Virus record (IMG/VR): IMGVR_UViG_3300046500_000048
Location: 1 to 44,427 of that record
Strand: one strand, 5' to 3'
DNA: 44,427 nt
Source of the DNA: a virus
Every line of letters starts with the position of its first letter. The stretch's first letter is position 1. Positions 7,737 to 15,598 of the stretch are shown one piece after another. Below the pieces are notes generated by a model. It made no database searches. It saw only the letters and a program-made list of their open reading frames with translations, and was not told the origin of the DNA. Made by a program: the position numbers and the translations under genes.

Positions 7737-8414
7737 ATGAGCATTATTGACCAAGCTAATCACAGTGTTGTTAAGTATGATCCGAAGACTTCTAAACCTT
7801 TCACTGGCCAAAGGCTGGCTAAGGTAACTTATAAGACTATTAATGATAAAGATAATCCAATGTATGGAATTAAGAGGGATAGTCAGTGTGTAAGTATCCC
7901 AATGATTGCCGTGGGCGATATCCGTAATAACCTGACTGCACTTGAACCACATGTGATTGAGTATCTCCAAAGTGTACAAGATAAGATTATCAGGGAAAAG
8001 ATTGATGCTGGAAGTAAGAGCATCAGTACTGAGGAAATTAGTGTTGCAAGCATGATTGAATGGTTAGAATCCAACAATGAATCAGGACGACTGACTAAAG
8101 AGAGTGTTGGCAAATGGTTTGATGAAAGTATCGGTGAGATGCTTGCTGTAGTTCTGGCGGATAAGCTTGGTGTTAGCAGCACTCCTAGTGATAAAGAATC
8201 TGCACAGATTATGGCTGTAGTGGGAACCTTTAAAGATAAGGTAAGTTCCCTAGCAGGTGGTAAGACTAGCTATGAACCTAAGATGTGTGATAGCCTGATT
8301 AAGTGTCTTGAACTGGCACCGGCTGGGGATGCTCTTGCATCAAGGTTCATGGTGAGACTCAATAAGATGAAGGAAGATGCGTCTAAGAATGTTGATCTTA
8401 TTGATCTGCTCTAA
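7737..8414 (+). CDS. Early hypothetical protein 3
   Basis: 225 aa. ATG at 7737 is chosen because AGGAG (7724-7728) sits 8 nt upstream. An in-frame start at 7650 would put the coding region across the upstream hairpin and has no ribosome site. The N-terminal 60 residues look beta-rich and the rest is largely helical (AVVLADKLGVSSTPSDKESA). No catalytic motif or signal peptide was found. Not a family I can name. It is the largest gene of the first early cluster. Confidence 0.75.
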   Translation: MSIIDQANHSVVKYDPKTSKPFTGQRLAKVTYKTINDKDNPMYGIKRDSQCVSIPMIAVGDIRNNLTALEPHVIEYLQSVQDKIIREKIDAGSKSISTEEISVASMIEWLESNNESGRLTKESVGKWFDESIGEMLAVVLADKLGVSSTPSDKESAQIMAVVGTFKDKVSSLAGGKTSYEPKMCDSLIKCLELAPAGDALASRFMVRLNKMKEDASKNVDLIDLL

Positions 8415-8417
8415 AGT

Positions 8418-8475
8418 GTAGTCTCATTTAATAGGGTATTGGCTAGATGCTAGTATCCTATTGAGTAGAGATTAC
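8418..8475 (+). other. Long hairpin after early gene 3
   Basis: GTAGTCTC (8418-8425) pairs with GAGATTAC (8468-8475), 8 bp with one G-U. AATAGGGTA (8430-8438) pairs with TATCCTATT (8454-8462), 9 bp with one G-U. The tip is CTAG-ATG-CTAG (8443-8453). It begins 3 nt after the stop codon and has no U-tract. The AGGGTATTG...GTATCCT arms are shared with the hairpin at 7634-7693, suggesting a repeated regulatory or processing element. Confidence 0.6.
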
Positions 8476-8515
8476 TGTGATCTTTACAATTACCTAAACC
8501 TGAAAGGATATAATT

Positions 8516-8674
8516 ATGTGCGCTAAGATTCAGATCAATCCTCATCATAAGAGAACACCCATTGAACAAGCTAGATTCATCGCCGGTACTCTTGGTGTTT
8601 ACACTGCTGCTAAGTATCTTAGGAACCGTGGCTGGAGCGAAGAAGCTGCAATGTATATTCTTTTGGGGAAATGA
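8516..8674 (+). CDS. Early small hypothetical protein 4
   Basis: 52 aa (begins MCAKIQINPHHKRTP, ends YILLGK), too short for most gene callers. GAAAGGATA precedes ATG at 8516. The centre is helical (ARFIAGTLGVYTAAKYL), with RGWSEEAAMYILL after it; this could be a small helix-turn-helix-like fold, but that is speculation. It is co-oriented and spaced like its neighbours. Confidence 0.65.
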   Translation: MCAKIQINPHHKRTPIEQARFIAGTLGVYTAAKYLRNRGWSEEAAMYILLGK

Positions 8675-8686
8675 AAGGTAATTATC

Positions 8687-8938
8687 ATGAATAAGAACTT
8701 ATATGTAGTTGCCTATATTGTGCGGCTGAATACAGAGGGGAGAGTAGGAACTACCTTTGCTAAACTTAATCTTGGCATCTATCCTGTTGATGTAGCTAAT
8801 GCTAAAGCTGAAGAACTAGCTAATATGGTATTTACTAAGAATGGATCATCGCTTATTGAGAAATGGTTGCGATTAGTTGGTGATCTTTATCCTAATGATG
8901 AACTGCATATTAGGTTTAAAGCATCTAAGACTATCTGA
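8687..8938 (+). CDS. Early hypothetical protein 5
   Basis: 83 aa; the GAAAGG ribosome site lies in the end of the preceding gene. A beta-rich N-terminus (NLYVVAYIVRLN) is followed by a helical middle (DVANAKAEELANMVF) and a final beta segment. Family unknown. It lies in a run of small early genes with 10-25 nt gaps. Confidence 0.7.
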   Translation: MNKNLYVVAYIVRLNTEGRVGTTFAKLNLGIYPVDVANAKAEELANMVFTKNGSSLIEKWLRLVGDLYPNDELHIRFKASKTI

Positions 8939-8963
8939 AAGGAACTAACTATCACACATAAAC

Positions 8964-9185
8964 ATGTACACTATCATCCTATTAGCTACTGCTAACACTT
9001 ACTGGCAATCCATATTGATACTGATACTTACCATCTTCCTATCCATTATTGGAATGATGGCTGCTATTAGTGAATGGAAATATATCACTAACTATCAATC
9101 GCTTAAACCTGATTCAGGTATTGATTATGTTAAATGGTATAAGAAGTGGGAACATAAATCTCGCAATCGTAATCTCAAAGGATAA
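8964..9185 (+). CDS. Small membrane protein
   Basis: 73 aa. Residues about 3-35 form one long or two short hydrophobic segments (SILILILTIFLSIIGMMAA). A basic soluble tail with several Lys/Arg/Trp residues follows (YKKWEHKSRNRNL). Positive-inside reasoning puts the tail in the cytoplasm. Early phage membrane proteins of this size can block superinfection or alter the host membrane; nothing here proves that role. The ribosome site is weak (GGAACTAAC, far upstream). Confidence 0.65.
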   Translation: MYTIILLATANTYWQSILILILTIFLSIIGMMAAISEWKYITNYQSLKPDSGIDYVKWYKKWEHKSRNRNLKG

Positions 9186-9198
9186 AGGAATAAATATC

Positions 9199-9435
9199 AT
9201 GGCACATTATAATATCTATGCAAGCTTTCGTTCTATCAGCGGCATTGAACTTGGTAAGCTTGTTGTAGCTGCTGAGAATGATTCAATAGCTGCTGAAGCA
9301 TTCATTGAAAGATACAGCAGAGGAGAACAAGAATTCTGTACTGTAGATAATCTGGCATTGGATGCTATGCAGATGGCTATTGAATGTTGGATGCCTGATG
9401 TTAGTATGGTGCTGATGAAAGAACTCATTAGTTAG
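9199..9435 (+). CDS. Early hypothetical protein 7
   Basis: 78 aa. ATG at 9199 is preferred because AAAGGAATAAATATC precedes it; an in-frame start at 9070 would overlap most of the membrane-protein gene. The protein is acidic, beta then helical, with IAAEAFIERYSRGEQEF in the centre. No family recognised. It is the last gene before the 482-base non-coding region. Confidence 0.7.
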   Translation: MAHYNIYASFRSISGIELGKLVVAAENDSIAAEAFIERYSRGEQEFCTVDNLALDAMQMAIECWMPDVSMVLMKELIS

Positions 9436-9456
9436 AACTTAAAATCCAATTCGGCA

Positions 9457-9491
9457 AAATGCCTGATTGCCTAAATGGTGATTGGGCATTT
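9457..9491 (+). other. 15-bp hairpin closing the first early cluster
   Basis: AAATGCCTGATTGCC (9457-9471) pairs with GGTGATTGGGCATTT (9477-9491): 15 consecutive pairs including four G-U, with a 5-nt loop TAAAT. Only a short T stretch follows, so it would be a weak intrinsic terminator at best. It lies 21 nt after the last gene of the cluster. Confidence 0.6.
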
Positions 9492-9529
9492 CGGTGTTTC
9501 GGTTCTGCCCCTATCCTGCCTATCCCGAT

Positions 9530-9760
9530 GCCTAACTGTTCCTACTTATAACTATCTATCTCCATCTATGCCTATAACTAACAAGTACCTATCTCATACT
9601 TATCCCTATCTATCCCCTTTAAAATTATAAGTAACAGTTTTTAAATATAATATTAATTTTAAATTTTAATAGGGGTAATATTGATGCCGCTATGTAGTGA
9701 TATAAGTAAGTAAGAATAGATAGATAGGAGATAGTAACTACTATTGTATAGCTCCACATA
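9530..9760. other. Candidate replication origin: AT-rich inverted repeat between strand-asymmetric CTATC/GATAG tracts
   Basis: The 482 bases 9436-9917 carry no gene. The left part (9530-9617) is full of CTATC/CTATCTATC pyrimidine motifs. The right part (9700-9745) carries the complementary sense, GATAGATAGGAGATAG. Between them is a very AT-rich segment (9618-9671). CCCC-TTT-AAAATT (9614-9626) and AATTTTAATA-GGGG (9662-9675) form an imperfect inverted repeat around it. An easily melted core flanked by opposed short repeats is a common origin layout. This is inference; no initiator protein is identified in the window. Confidence 0.35.
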
Positions 9761-9834
9761 ACTAACAATGAGTGTACAACAGTAGATACTAATAACTAGG
9801 TGGACAATGAGTGAGGGAGATTGGCAGGGAGGGC

Positions 9835-9863
9835 TTGACACCGAAATGACTAAATGGCATAAT
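9835..9863 (+). promoter_or_regulatory. Strong sigma70-type promoter
   Basis: TTGACA (9835-9840), 17-nt spacer, CATAAT (9858-9863), with the extended -10 TGG directly before it. The -10 lies inside the perfect palindrome GGCATAATGCC (9856-9866), and ATTCGG/CCGAAT (9868-9886) forms a hairpin at the expected start near 9870. Both palindromes could serve as operators. It drives the gene cluster starting at 9918. Confidence 0.85.
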
Positions 9864-9917
9864 GCCGATTCGGTTCTCTGCCGAATTGCCTATTTCATTT
9901 TAACTAAGGACTATATC

Positions 9918-10439
9918 ATGGCCACTCCTACTTATCGCATCACTCTCACTATTGATGAGATCAATGATCTTATATTTGATATCTGCCTATTGAATACAAC
10001 TGGCAATGGCTTACAGCCTAACTCTAAATCAGCACTAACTAAGCTACAACAAACAGCATTTAAAGATAAGATTGGTGCAGCTACTCCTGCTTATGTACAA
10101 ACTGGTAGGAATATTAAACCCACAATTAATATTGCTAATCTTACTGAGATGGACCCAAGTATTCCTAAAGATAAGATAGTTGCTACTCCTGAATACCTTG
10201 GCATTGAGCGCCGCAATCAGGGAGATAGCATTCCTAACTATACTGCTGAACAAATTGAAGAAGCTAAGTTTGCAGCAGCAGATCACTTCATTAGCACTGG
10301 TGAACATAAAGATTATAAAGAGTTCTTACCTATCATCACCAAACATGCTGAACTTATTGAAGCTGAAAAAGAAAGGAGGCAGGCAGAACTAAATAGCAAT
10401 GATGGAATTAATGATGATGCATTGTTTAAGATGCTTTGA
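9918..10439 (+). CDS. Hypothetical protein behind the 9.85-kb promoter
   Basis: 173 aa. ATG at 9918 (AAGGACTATATC upstream) is chosen because an in-frame upstream start at 9807 lies before the promoter and so could not be on its transcript. The N-terminus is MATPTYRITLTIDEINDL. The C-terminal third is charged and helical (EAEKERRQAELNSNDG). No recognised domain. It is the first gene of the second early transcript, co-directional with the replication genes. Confidence 0.75.
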   Translation: MATPTYRITLTIDEINDLIFDICLLNTTGNGLQPNSKSALTKLQQTAFKDKIGAATPAYVQTGRNIKPTINIANLTEMDPSIPKDKIVATPEYLGIERRNQGDSIPNYTAEQIEEAKFAAADHFISTGEHKDYKEFLPIITKHAELIEAEKERRQAELNSNDGINDDALFKML

Positions 10440-10461
10440 TATTTAATCAGGAGATTAGCAC

Positions 10462-10656
10462 ATGAAAATAGTAGCTACGTTTGGCTTTGCATATAAAGTA
10501 AGCGATCGTAAGTATAAGTTACTTATGCAAGCAATCGCTGAGGATAAACAAATTGATTTATCTAACTACGGTACGCCTCTTGGACACATAGTTAATATTA
10601 CTGATATGCCACCTGAATTAGCTAAGGAAGAATTAGAAGATTTAGCTAGAAATTGA
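10462..10656 (+). CDS. Small hypothetical protein
   Basis: 64 aa, preceded by CAGGAGATTAGCAC, one of the best ribosome sites in the cluster. The N-terminal half is beta-rich (MKIVATFGFAYKVSDRKYKLL) and the C-terminus is acidic and helical (PPELAKEELEDLARN). Function unknown. Confidence 0.7.
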   Translation: MKIVATFGFAYKVSDRKYKLLMQAIAEDKQIDLSNYGTPLGHIVNITDMPPELAKEELEDLARN

Positions 10657-10683
10657 ACACTAATACTAAAGGGAGAAACTAAC

Positions 10684-10863
10684 ATGAATGTAACCGCAGA
10701 TAACAATCATGATCACATCATTACTCTCACTCTGGGTGAAGCTAGTAAGCTATTTGCTATATTAACTTATTATTCAGATAGCAATGAAGACTCCATGGAT
10801 AAGGGTGTACTCAATAGGGTGGAGTTTGCTAAACTGTTAGCAACAGCAATGGTAGTAGCTTAG
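10684..10863 (+). CDS. Small hypothetical protein
   Basis: 59 aa (MNVTADNNHDHIITLTLGEA..., ending LLATAMVVA), preceded by GGGAGAAACTAAC. The centre has a hydrophobic helix (ASKLFAILTYYS) and the C-terminus a second one, too short and polar-flanked to be confident membrane spans. Its spacing to the previous gene is 27 nt. No family recognised. Confidence 0.6.
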   Translation: MNVTADNNHDHIITLTLGEASKLFAILTYYSDSNEDSMDKGVLNRVEFAKLLATAMVVA

Positions 10864-10928
10864 ATAGCTGTGATATCCAAGACCATAGACCAAGACTTAT
10901 CTATTCCAAATAACAGGAAATAAAAACC

Positions 10929-11993
10929 ATGGCCAAAGTTCTCTGTTCTATCTCCGGCATAGAATTTAATACCGATCATTTCAATATCGGTTTATTCTCC
11001 CGTGAATATTCTCATCCAATATTTCACATCAATTCCCAGCGCCTGATTGAACTAACACCTAGGTGGCTCGATCAATCTCTAACTCCTACTGAAAACTATC
11101 TCCTATATATAGCTCTCTTTAAATCAACAGGACTTATGGATTTCAGAGTACCTGCTGAATATAGTCCTGATATTATCCCAGTTATTGCACAGAACATGCA
11201 TCATCTTGTGCAAATGGTTGAGAAGATATTAGATGCAACAGATGCTAGGAAACAGGAGATTCTGCATCTTCCTACATTTGTTATTACACCAGATACTAAA
11301 CACTTTCTTGATTCTGCTGAGTGGATTAAGATCTGGCATAATAATTATAAAGAGTATCTTGATAGCTACAAGACAGCGACACTAGCACAAAAGATCAATC
11401 AGAAAGAATCTATACTTGAACGCCATATTAAAGATCGCACTAAAGATATCAGTGTCTATGCTCACCAGTTAGCATCATGGGCTGCATTAGCTGGTAAGTT
11501 CCCTGATTTCGATGTTGATGTATCTGATCTATCCGCATTTAAACAAACACCAACAATCAAGATGTCTCAGTACTGGCAATATATTATTAAATCCTGTGCT
11601 AAGACTGAATCTATCTGGGACATTCCGCAGGTTGATCTTGATGATCTGATTGAACACTGTGAACTTAACATTGACCATGGTTCTATCTATGCTCATACAT
11701 TAATGTCCCTTCTTAGGGCTGGTTCTGAAAGGAAAAAGGATTTCTTTGATCTTGGTGATTTTAATATTGGTGCTAATGGTACTACCTTCCGAATCTTAGA
11801 TGCATCTGCATCCATTGAAGATGCTAACAAACTAGCAGCTATTGATTCTGCACCAATTGAGATGCCAAATGAAAAAGATTATCCTAATAAGCTAGCATTC
11901 ATTAAAGCTAAACTTAATTTCAAACTGGCTCAGGATTATAAGAACCAACAGCTGATTGCACAGAAGATTAAAGATGAAGGACTTGGAGATTAA
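10929..11993 (+). CDS. Conserved phage protein of unknown function (354 aa)
   Basis: 354 aa, mostly helical, with an opening CSISGIEF that has the look of a degenerate Cys motif and a compact beta start. Proteins of similar length with this opening are, from memory, found near replication genes of other phages, but I cannot name the family. Long charged helices (about 125-180) suggest an elongated or multi-protein-binding fold. No nucleotide-binding or nuclease motif was seen. The leader carries AAGACCATAGACCAA (10879-10893), also found before the gene near 16.9 kb. Confidence 0.75.
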   Translation: MAKVLCSISGIEFNTDHFNIGLFSREYSHPIFHINSQRLIELTPRWLDQSLTPTENYLLYIALFKSTGLMDFRVPAEYSPDIIPVIAQNMHHLVQMVEKILDATDARKQEILHLPTFVITPDTKHFLDSAEWIKIWHNNYKEYLDSYKTATLAQKINQKESILERHIKDRTKDISVYAHQLASWAALAGKFPDFDVDVSDLSAFKQTPTIKMSQYWQYIIKSCAKTESIWDIPQVDLDDLIEHCELNIDHGSIYAHTLMSLLRAGSERKKDFFDLGDFNIGANGTTFRILDASASIEDANKLAAIDSAPIEMPNEKDYPNKLAFIKAKLNFKLAQDYKNQQLIAQKIKDEGLGD

Positions 11994-11994
11994 G

Positions 11995-12360
11995 ATGCCC
12001 ATTAATCTGAATGAATGCAAAGAAATTATTAACCTTGATCTAGCTGCTGTTGAGCGGAGGATGATTATGAATATTAAATACAAACTAGCAGATCACATGC
12101 GTAACTCAATGCATATGCCAAATGATATGCTGGAGCATCTTGATTGTTATTATCTCAAACACTTACATGTTCCTGAATTTAAGAATGCATTAGTTGATGG
12201 ACAAGTATTTATGTATGGCCACAATTTCAATGTAATCTACCATCAATGCACTCCTGCTGCTGCTAAAGCTGCTAAAGAAATTCGTCTTTCCTTCCGAAAA
12301 GCTAAGCCTGAATTCAATATCGAACCATATGTGCTAGTTCAAATCGTATCAATGGAATGA
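11995..12360 (+). CDS. Hypothetical protein
   Basis: 121 aa. ATG at 11995 starts one base after the previous stop, with TTGGAGATTAAG as ribosome site inside the preceding gene, so coupling is likely. An in-frame start at 11956 is less well placed. Helical throughout the first half (ECKEIINLDLAAVERRMIM), with an Ala/Lys-rich helix (AAAKAAKEIRLSFRKAK) near the end. Function unknown. Confidence 0.7.
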   Translation: MPINLNECKEIINLDLAAVERRMIMNIKYKLADHMRNSMHMPNDMLEHLDCYYLKHLHVPEFKNALVDGQVFMYGHNFNVIYHQCTPAAAKAAKEIRLSFRKAKPEFNIEPYVLVQIVSME

Positions 12361-12369
12361 GAGATAACC

Positions 12370-12540
12370 ATGGATACTTACATTCAATATAGCTGGAATA
12401 GTATGGACTTTGAGTTTCTTGAAGCAGCAGTTACTCATACAGAAAACTGTTTTCCTGAACTAACTGAGATAGATGATTTAGTAGATTCAGACCTGATGCA
12501 ACTAATGGGCGGTGAACCCTATAGACATCCATCGGAATAA
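12370..12540 (+). CDS. Small acidic hypothetical protein
   Basis: 56 aa (MDTYIQYSWNSMDFEFLEAA...), strongly acidic (ELTEIDDLVDSDLM), 9 nt after the previous gene. It has only a modest ribosome site (GAGATAACC). Small acidic early phage proteins sometimes mimic DNA or bind host RNA polymerase; no evidence separates those options here. Confidence 0.6.
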   Translation: MDTYIQYSWNSMDFEFLEAAVTHTENCFPELTEIDDLVDSDLMQLMGGEPYRHPSE

Positions 12541-12551
12541 AGGATATACTC

Positions 12552-12686
12552 ATGCACTCACTTAGAGATCACAACAGACATCACTATATTTTATTATTCC
12601 GAGGAGAAGGAGTAGCAGTATATAGCTGTGCTTTCTGTGGACATAAATACTATATTTATAAACAACGCACAGTTTATCCTTTTTAA
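12552..12686 (+). CDS. Micro-protein with a single CxxC knuckle
   Basis: 44 aa. Contains SCAFCGHKYY (Cys at about 26 and 29), followed by a basic tail (YKQRTVYPF). The N-terminus has several His residues (RDHNRHHY) that could complete a zinc site. AAAGGATATACTC precedes ATG at 12552. One CxxC plus His residues would suit a tiny zinc-binding protein, but whether it folds alone is unclear. Too short for standard gene callers. Confidence 0.55.
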   Translation: MHSLRDHNRHHYILLFRGEGVAVYSCAFCGHKYYIYKQRTVYPF

Positions 12687-12733
12687 TATCCATTCAACAC
12701 TGACCAAGAATCACCTAACAGAAAGAACAAATC

Positions 12734-14581
12734 ATGGTTACTAAACCAACACAAACAACTATCTCCAAAGAACGCTTAGCAGAATTACTAGCTAAAGCTC
12801 GTGCTAATAACCCAGCTCTTGAACGTAGGCATAATGAAGTTGAAACAGCTGGCTATTCTCCTAAGCGCATATCAGATCAGATGAATAAGGATGCGAGGGA
12901 CGAGCTCAATAGCAACTCTCACTCCCACTCTCAACATCCCATCAATACCAATGCTACAAGAACTACCACCATTACCAATGCAATCACATCGCTCAATACT
13001 CTTACTTCGCATGACTCCGCAAACATTGGAGTTGATAGATCCACAGGGAAAGCCATTACATATAACGAGAAACAACTTCAGTTCGTACAACTTGCATCTA
13101 GTGGACAATCAGCAGTTCTTATTGGTGCTGCGGGTTCGGGCAAAACAACTTGTCAGCGCGGAGTTATATCCTCACTCATTCAAACCGGTAAAGCTGGAAT
13201 TCTCGAAGCTGATGGACACAAATACTTACGTGATGGCTCTCCCGGAATTATTATCGTTTCATTTACCAGACGTGCAGTCTCAAATATTCGTAAAGCGGTA
13301 TCAGATGACATGAAACATAACTGTCTCACTATTCATGCAGCACTAGAATATGAGCCTGTTTATCATGAAGTATTTGATACTAACACTGGTGAGATGCGAA
13401 ACACTATGTCCTTTGAACCAACTAGGACTAAGGATCGCCCACTATCACATACCATTAGAACTTGTGTGATTGAAGAATCATCCATGGTATCTGTTGAATT
13501 GTTTACGGAGCTTAAAGATGCACTTCCAAGTAACTGTCAATTTATCTTTCTCGGTGATATTCAGCAGCTTCCTCCTGTATTTGGTGCTGCGATTCTTGGA
13601 TACAAAATGCTTGAACTTCCTGTCATTGAGCTTACTGAGATTTATCGACAAGCACTGGAATCTCCAATCATTCGTTTGGCTCACAGAATCCTTAGCGGTG
13701 ACACTATTCCTGTTACTGAATACCCTGAATGGAAATATCCAAATCAACTAACTCTGCATCCTTGGAAGAAGAAACTAGATGCTGATCTTGCACTACAAAC
13801 TATTGCTAAGTTCCTCAAAGTAGCAATGGATTCTGGTGCCTATGATCCTTATGAAGATATGGTTCTTATCCCATTCAATAAAGCATGTGGAACTATTGAA
13901 CTTAACAAACATCTAGCACAGCATATTGCAAGAAAGAATAACCGAGTTGTTTGGGAGATTATCGGTGGCTTTGAAAAATCCTATTTCAGTGTTGGTGATA
14001 AGATTCTTTATGATAAAGAAGATGCTATTATCACTAAGATTCAACCTAATCCAGCGTATGAAGGGGCAGCAGCACAACCAGAATCAATTCATCTGGACTA
14101 CTGGGGATATAATTGTGCTACTGGTGGGGATTCTCAACACCATATTTCTGATACTGAATCTGATAATATTGATTTTCTCTTGATGCAATCAGTTAAAGGT
14201 GGCTCTGGTGAAGATCGTGTTAGACAATCATCTCATGAAATAACTATTAAACTTCTGGAGAATGATCGTGAGATTATCCTTAATACAGCAGGACAGCTTA
14301 ACTCCCTCCTTTTATCGTTCGCTCTTACGGTTCACAAGTCACAAGGTTCTGAGTTCAGAAAAGTCTTTCTTATGCTCCATCAAAGCCATGCAACTATGCT
14401 CAGCAGGGAGTTACTATATACTGCCGTTACTCGTGCTAAGGAGGAACTCTATGTCATTTGTGAACCAGAAAGTTTTACTAAGGGTATTAACTCTCAGCGA
14501 ATTAAAGGCAATACTCTTGCTGAGAAAGCAGAATACTTTAAAGGTAAAGTGAATGGCATGAATGGGAATGGGAGTATGTAA
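12734..14581 (+). CDS. SF1 DNA helicase, RecD-like
   Basis: 615 aa. Walker A GAAGSGKTT (131-139), Walker B CVIEESS (244-250), motif III FLGDIQQLPP (272-281), motif V/VI region SFALTVHKSQGSEF (528-541) and AVTRAKEELYV (564-574). These are the signatures of SF1B helicases with the UvrD_C_2 C-terminal motif (RecD/Dda type, 5'-3'). The first about 100 residues are polar, Ser/Thr/Asn-rich and probably flexible. It likely unwinds DNA for replication or recombination. The stop codon TAA shares a base with the next ATG. Confidence 0.9.
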   Translation: MVTKPTQTTISKERLAELLAKARANNPALERRHNEVETAGYSPKRISDQMNKDARDELNSNSHSHSQHPINTNATRTTTITNAITSLNTLTSHDSANIGVDRSTGKAITYNEKQLQFVQLASSGQSAVLIGAAGSGKTTCQRGVISSLIQTGKAGILEADGHKYLRDGSPGIIIVSFTRRAVSNIRKAVSDDMKHNCLTIHAALEYEPVYHEVFDTNTGEMRNTMSFEPTRTKDRPLSHTIRTCVIEESSMVSVELFTELKDALPSNCQFIFLGDIQQLPPVFGAAILGYKMLELPVIELTEIYRQALESPIIRLAHRILSGDTIPVTEYPEWKYPNQLTLHPWKKKLDADLALQTIAKFLKVAMDSGAYDPYEDMVLIPFNKACGTIELNKHLAQHIARKNNRVVWEIIGGFEKSYFSVGDKILYDKEDAIITKIQPNPAYEGAAAQPESIHLDYWGYNCATGGDSQHHISDTESDNIDFLLMQSVKGGSGEDRVRQSSHEITIKLLENDREIILNTAGQLNSLLLSFALTVHKSQGSEFRKVFLMLHQSHATMLSRELLYTAVTRAKEELYVICEPESFTKGINSQRIKGNTLAEKAEYFKGKVNGMNGNGSM

Positions 14582-14724
14582 TGATAGCTAGGAGATTAAT
14601 TCTCCTTGCACTTCTTGAAGCCTACAATCTTATTAGAGACTTAGCTAGTGCAGGTTGTGGGCCAAGAGAAGATGCAACTATGGAGAAACTAAAACGTATA
14701 CTTAAGCACGAAGGCTTGCTATGA
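14581..14724 (+). CDS. Small basic hypothetical protein after helicase
   Basis: 47 aa. Its ATG overlaps the helicase stop by one base (TAATG) and its TGA overlaps the next gene's ATG (ATGA), so it is clearly part of a translationally coupled chain. Helical and basic (MIARRLILLALLEAYNLIRD..., KLKRILKHEGLL). The first 15 residues are hydrophobic enough for membrane or helix packing. Function unknown. Confidence 0.65.
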   Translation: MIARRLILLALLEAYNLIRDLASAGCGPREDATMEKLKRILKHEGLL

Positions 14725-15017
14725 GAAACACTAGATCACCTACTAATGCAGTACCTGCTACTTACACTGATAACTTACTCCAAGAAATCATATCCTTAGA
14801 AGTACAAGATATCACACAACTTAATCTTTCTATCAGCCGGTTAAGTGCAGAAGACTTCACTCAGCTAACTATTAGAATGGAAGCTATCCGTACTCACATG
14901 AATCATGTACGTGCTAGAGATCATTTCAAGGGTGAAGTATATAAGCTTAAACTTGAAAGACGGAACATGCAAAGACGAGAAGCTAGGAAGGAAAAACAAA
15001 ATGACATCCCCGTTTAG
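14721..15017 (+). CDS. Hypothetical protein, basic helical C-terminus
   Basis: 98 aa, starting in an ATGA overlap. The C-terminal third is strongly basic (KLERRNMQRREARKEKQ), and the middle forms amphipathic helices with Leu/Ile spacing like a coiled coil. A nucleic-acid or protein-partner role is plausible but not shown. It overlaps the next gene by 17 nt. Confidence 0.7.
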   Translation: MRNTRSPTNAVPATYTDNLLQEIISLEVQDITQLNLSISRLSAEDFTQLTIRMEAIRTHMNHVRARDHFKGEVYKLKLERRNMQRREARKEKQNDIPV

Positions 15018-15318
15018 TGCCTTATTTAATAAAGACTCTATCTCCAAAGCTCAGGAAGATAATCTCAGAATCATGATGCTTTGTCTTAAGGATTATTATA
15101 GATTTAAGAATGATCCATATGTTAAAGATATCATCTGGCGAGAACTAACTGGACTATCTCCTGAACAGCTATCAGAATTTATCTCCACTCTCCAATCACT
15201 AACCAATATCGCAAGGAGAAAGCTTAACTCTCAGAAGAATCTAATCACTGAGAATAAAGAGAAAGCTAGGCAACGATATTATCGTAGGAAGAAAGATTCT
15301 GAAGAGGAGGAAGATTAA
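15001..15318 (+). CDS. Hypothetical helical protein
   Basis: 105 aa from ATG at 15001, preceded by AGGAAGGAAAAACAAA; an in-frame start at 14905 would overlap the previous gene by more than 100 nt. The sequence is helical (QLSEFISTLQSLTNIARRKL), ends in an RRKK basic patch and then an acidic tail DSEEEED. Such a basic-acidic end may regulate nucleic-acid binding. Not recognised. Confidence 0.65.
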   Translation: MTSPFSALFNKDSISKAQEDNLRIMMLCLKDYYRFKNDPYVKDIIWRELTGLSPEQLSEFISTLQSLTNIARRKLNSQKNLITENKEKARQRYYRRKKDSEEEED

Positions 15319-15320
15319 TC

Positions 15321-15584
15321 ATGACTATCATTCTTAATGGTGTTGAGATTAATGAAGGCGCTATGCGAGAAGTATATACTAAAGAGGAGCTAGCCAAGAG
15401 AGTTCATTCTATAATTCATAGTCCATTTGCTAGCATGACAATGAAGCATAAAGGAAGCTCAATAAAAGAGGGACTAATTACTATTGGACCATACAATACT
15501 TACGATGATTGCTACCCAATCAGACATAACAATGAACGTGTAGGATATGTAATACCCTTGAGTCTGAAGATAGTTCTAACTTAG
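15321..15584 (+). CDS. Hypothetical protein
   Basis: 87 aa, preceded by GAGGAGGAAGATTAATC, a strong ribosome site in the end of the previous gene. Mixed beta/alpha (TIILNGVEINEGAM at the start, RVGYVIPLSLKIVL at the end). It is the last gene of the helicase cluster; the next promoter begins 15 nt after its stop. Function unknown. Confidence 0.7.
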   Translation: MTIILNGVEINEGAMREVYTKEELAKRVHSIIHSPFASMTMKHKGSSIKEGLITIGPYNTYDDCYPIRHNNERVGYVIPLSLKIVLT

Positions 15585-15598
15585 ATTATCGAAAGGGG

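Noticed and set aside
9530-9617. Repeated CTATC units as a possible CRISPR or tandem array
   Set aside because: Units are 4-6 bases, irregularly spaced and without unique spacers; better described as short motif clustering.
9659-9841. 60-codon minus-strand frame in the 9.4-9.9 kb gap
   Set aside because: Low-complexity translation of the repeat tract, no ribosome site, and it covers the promoter at 9835.
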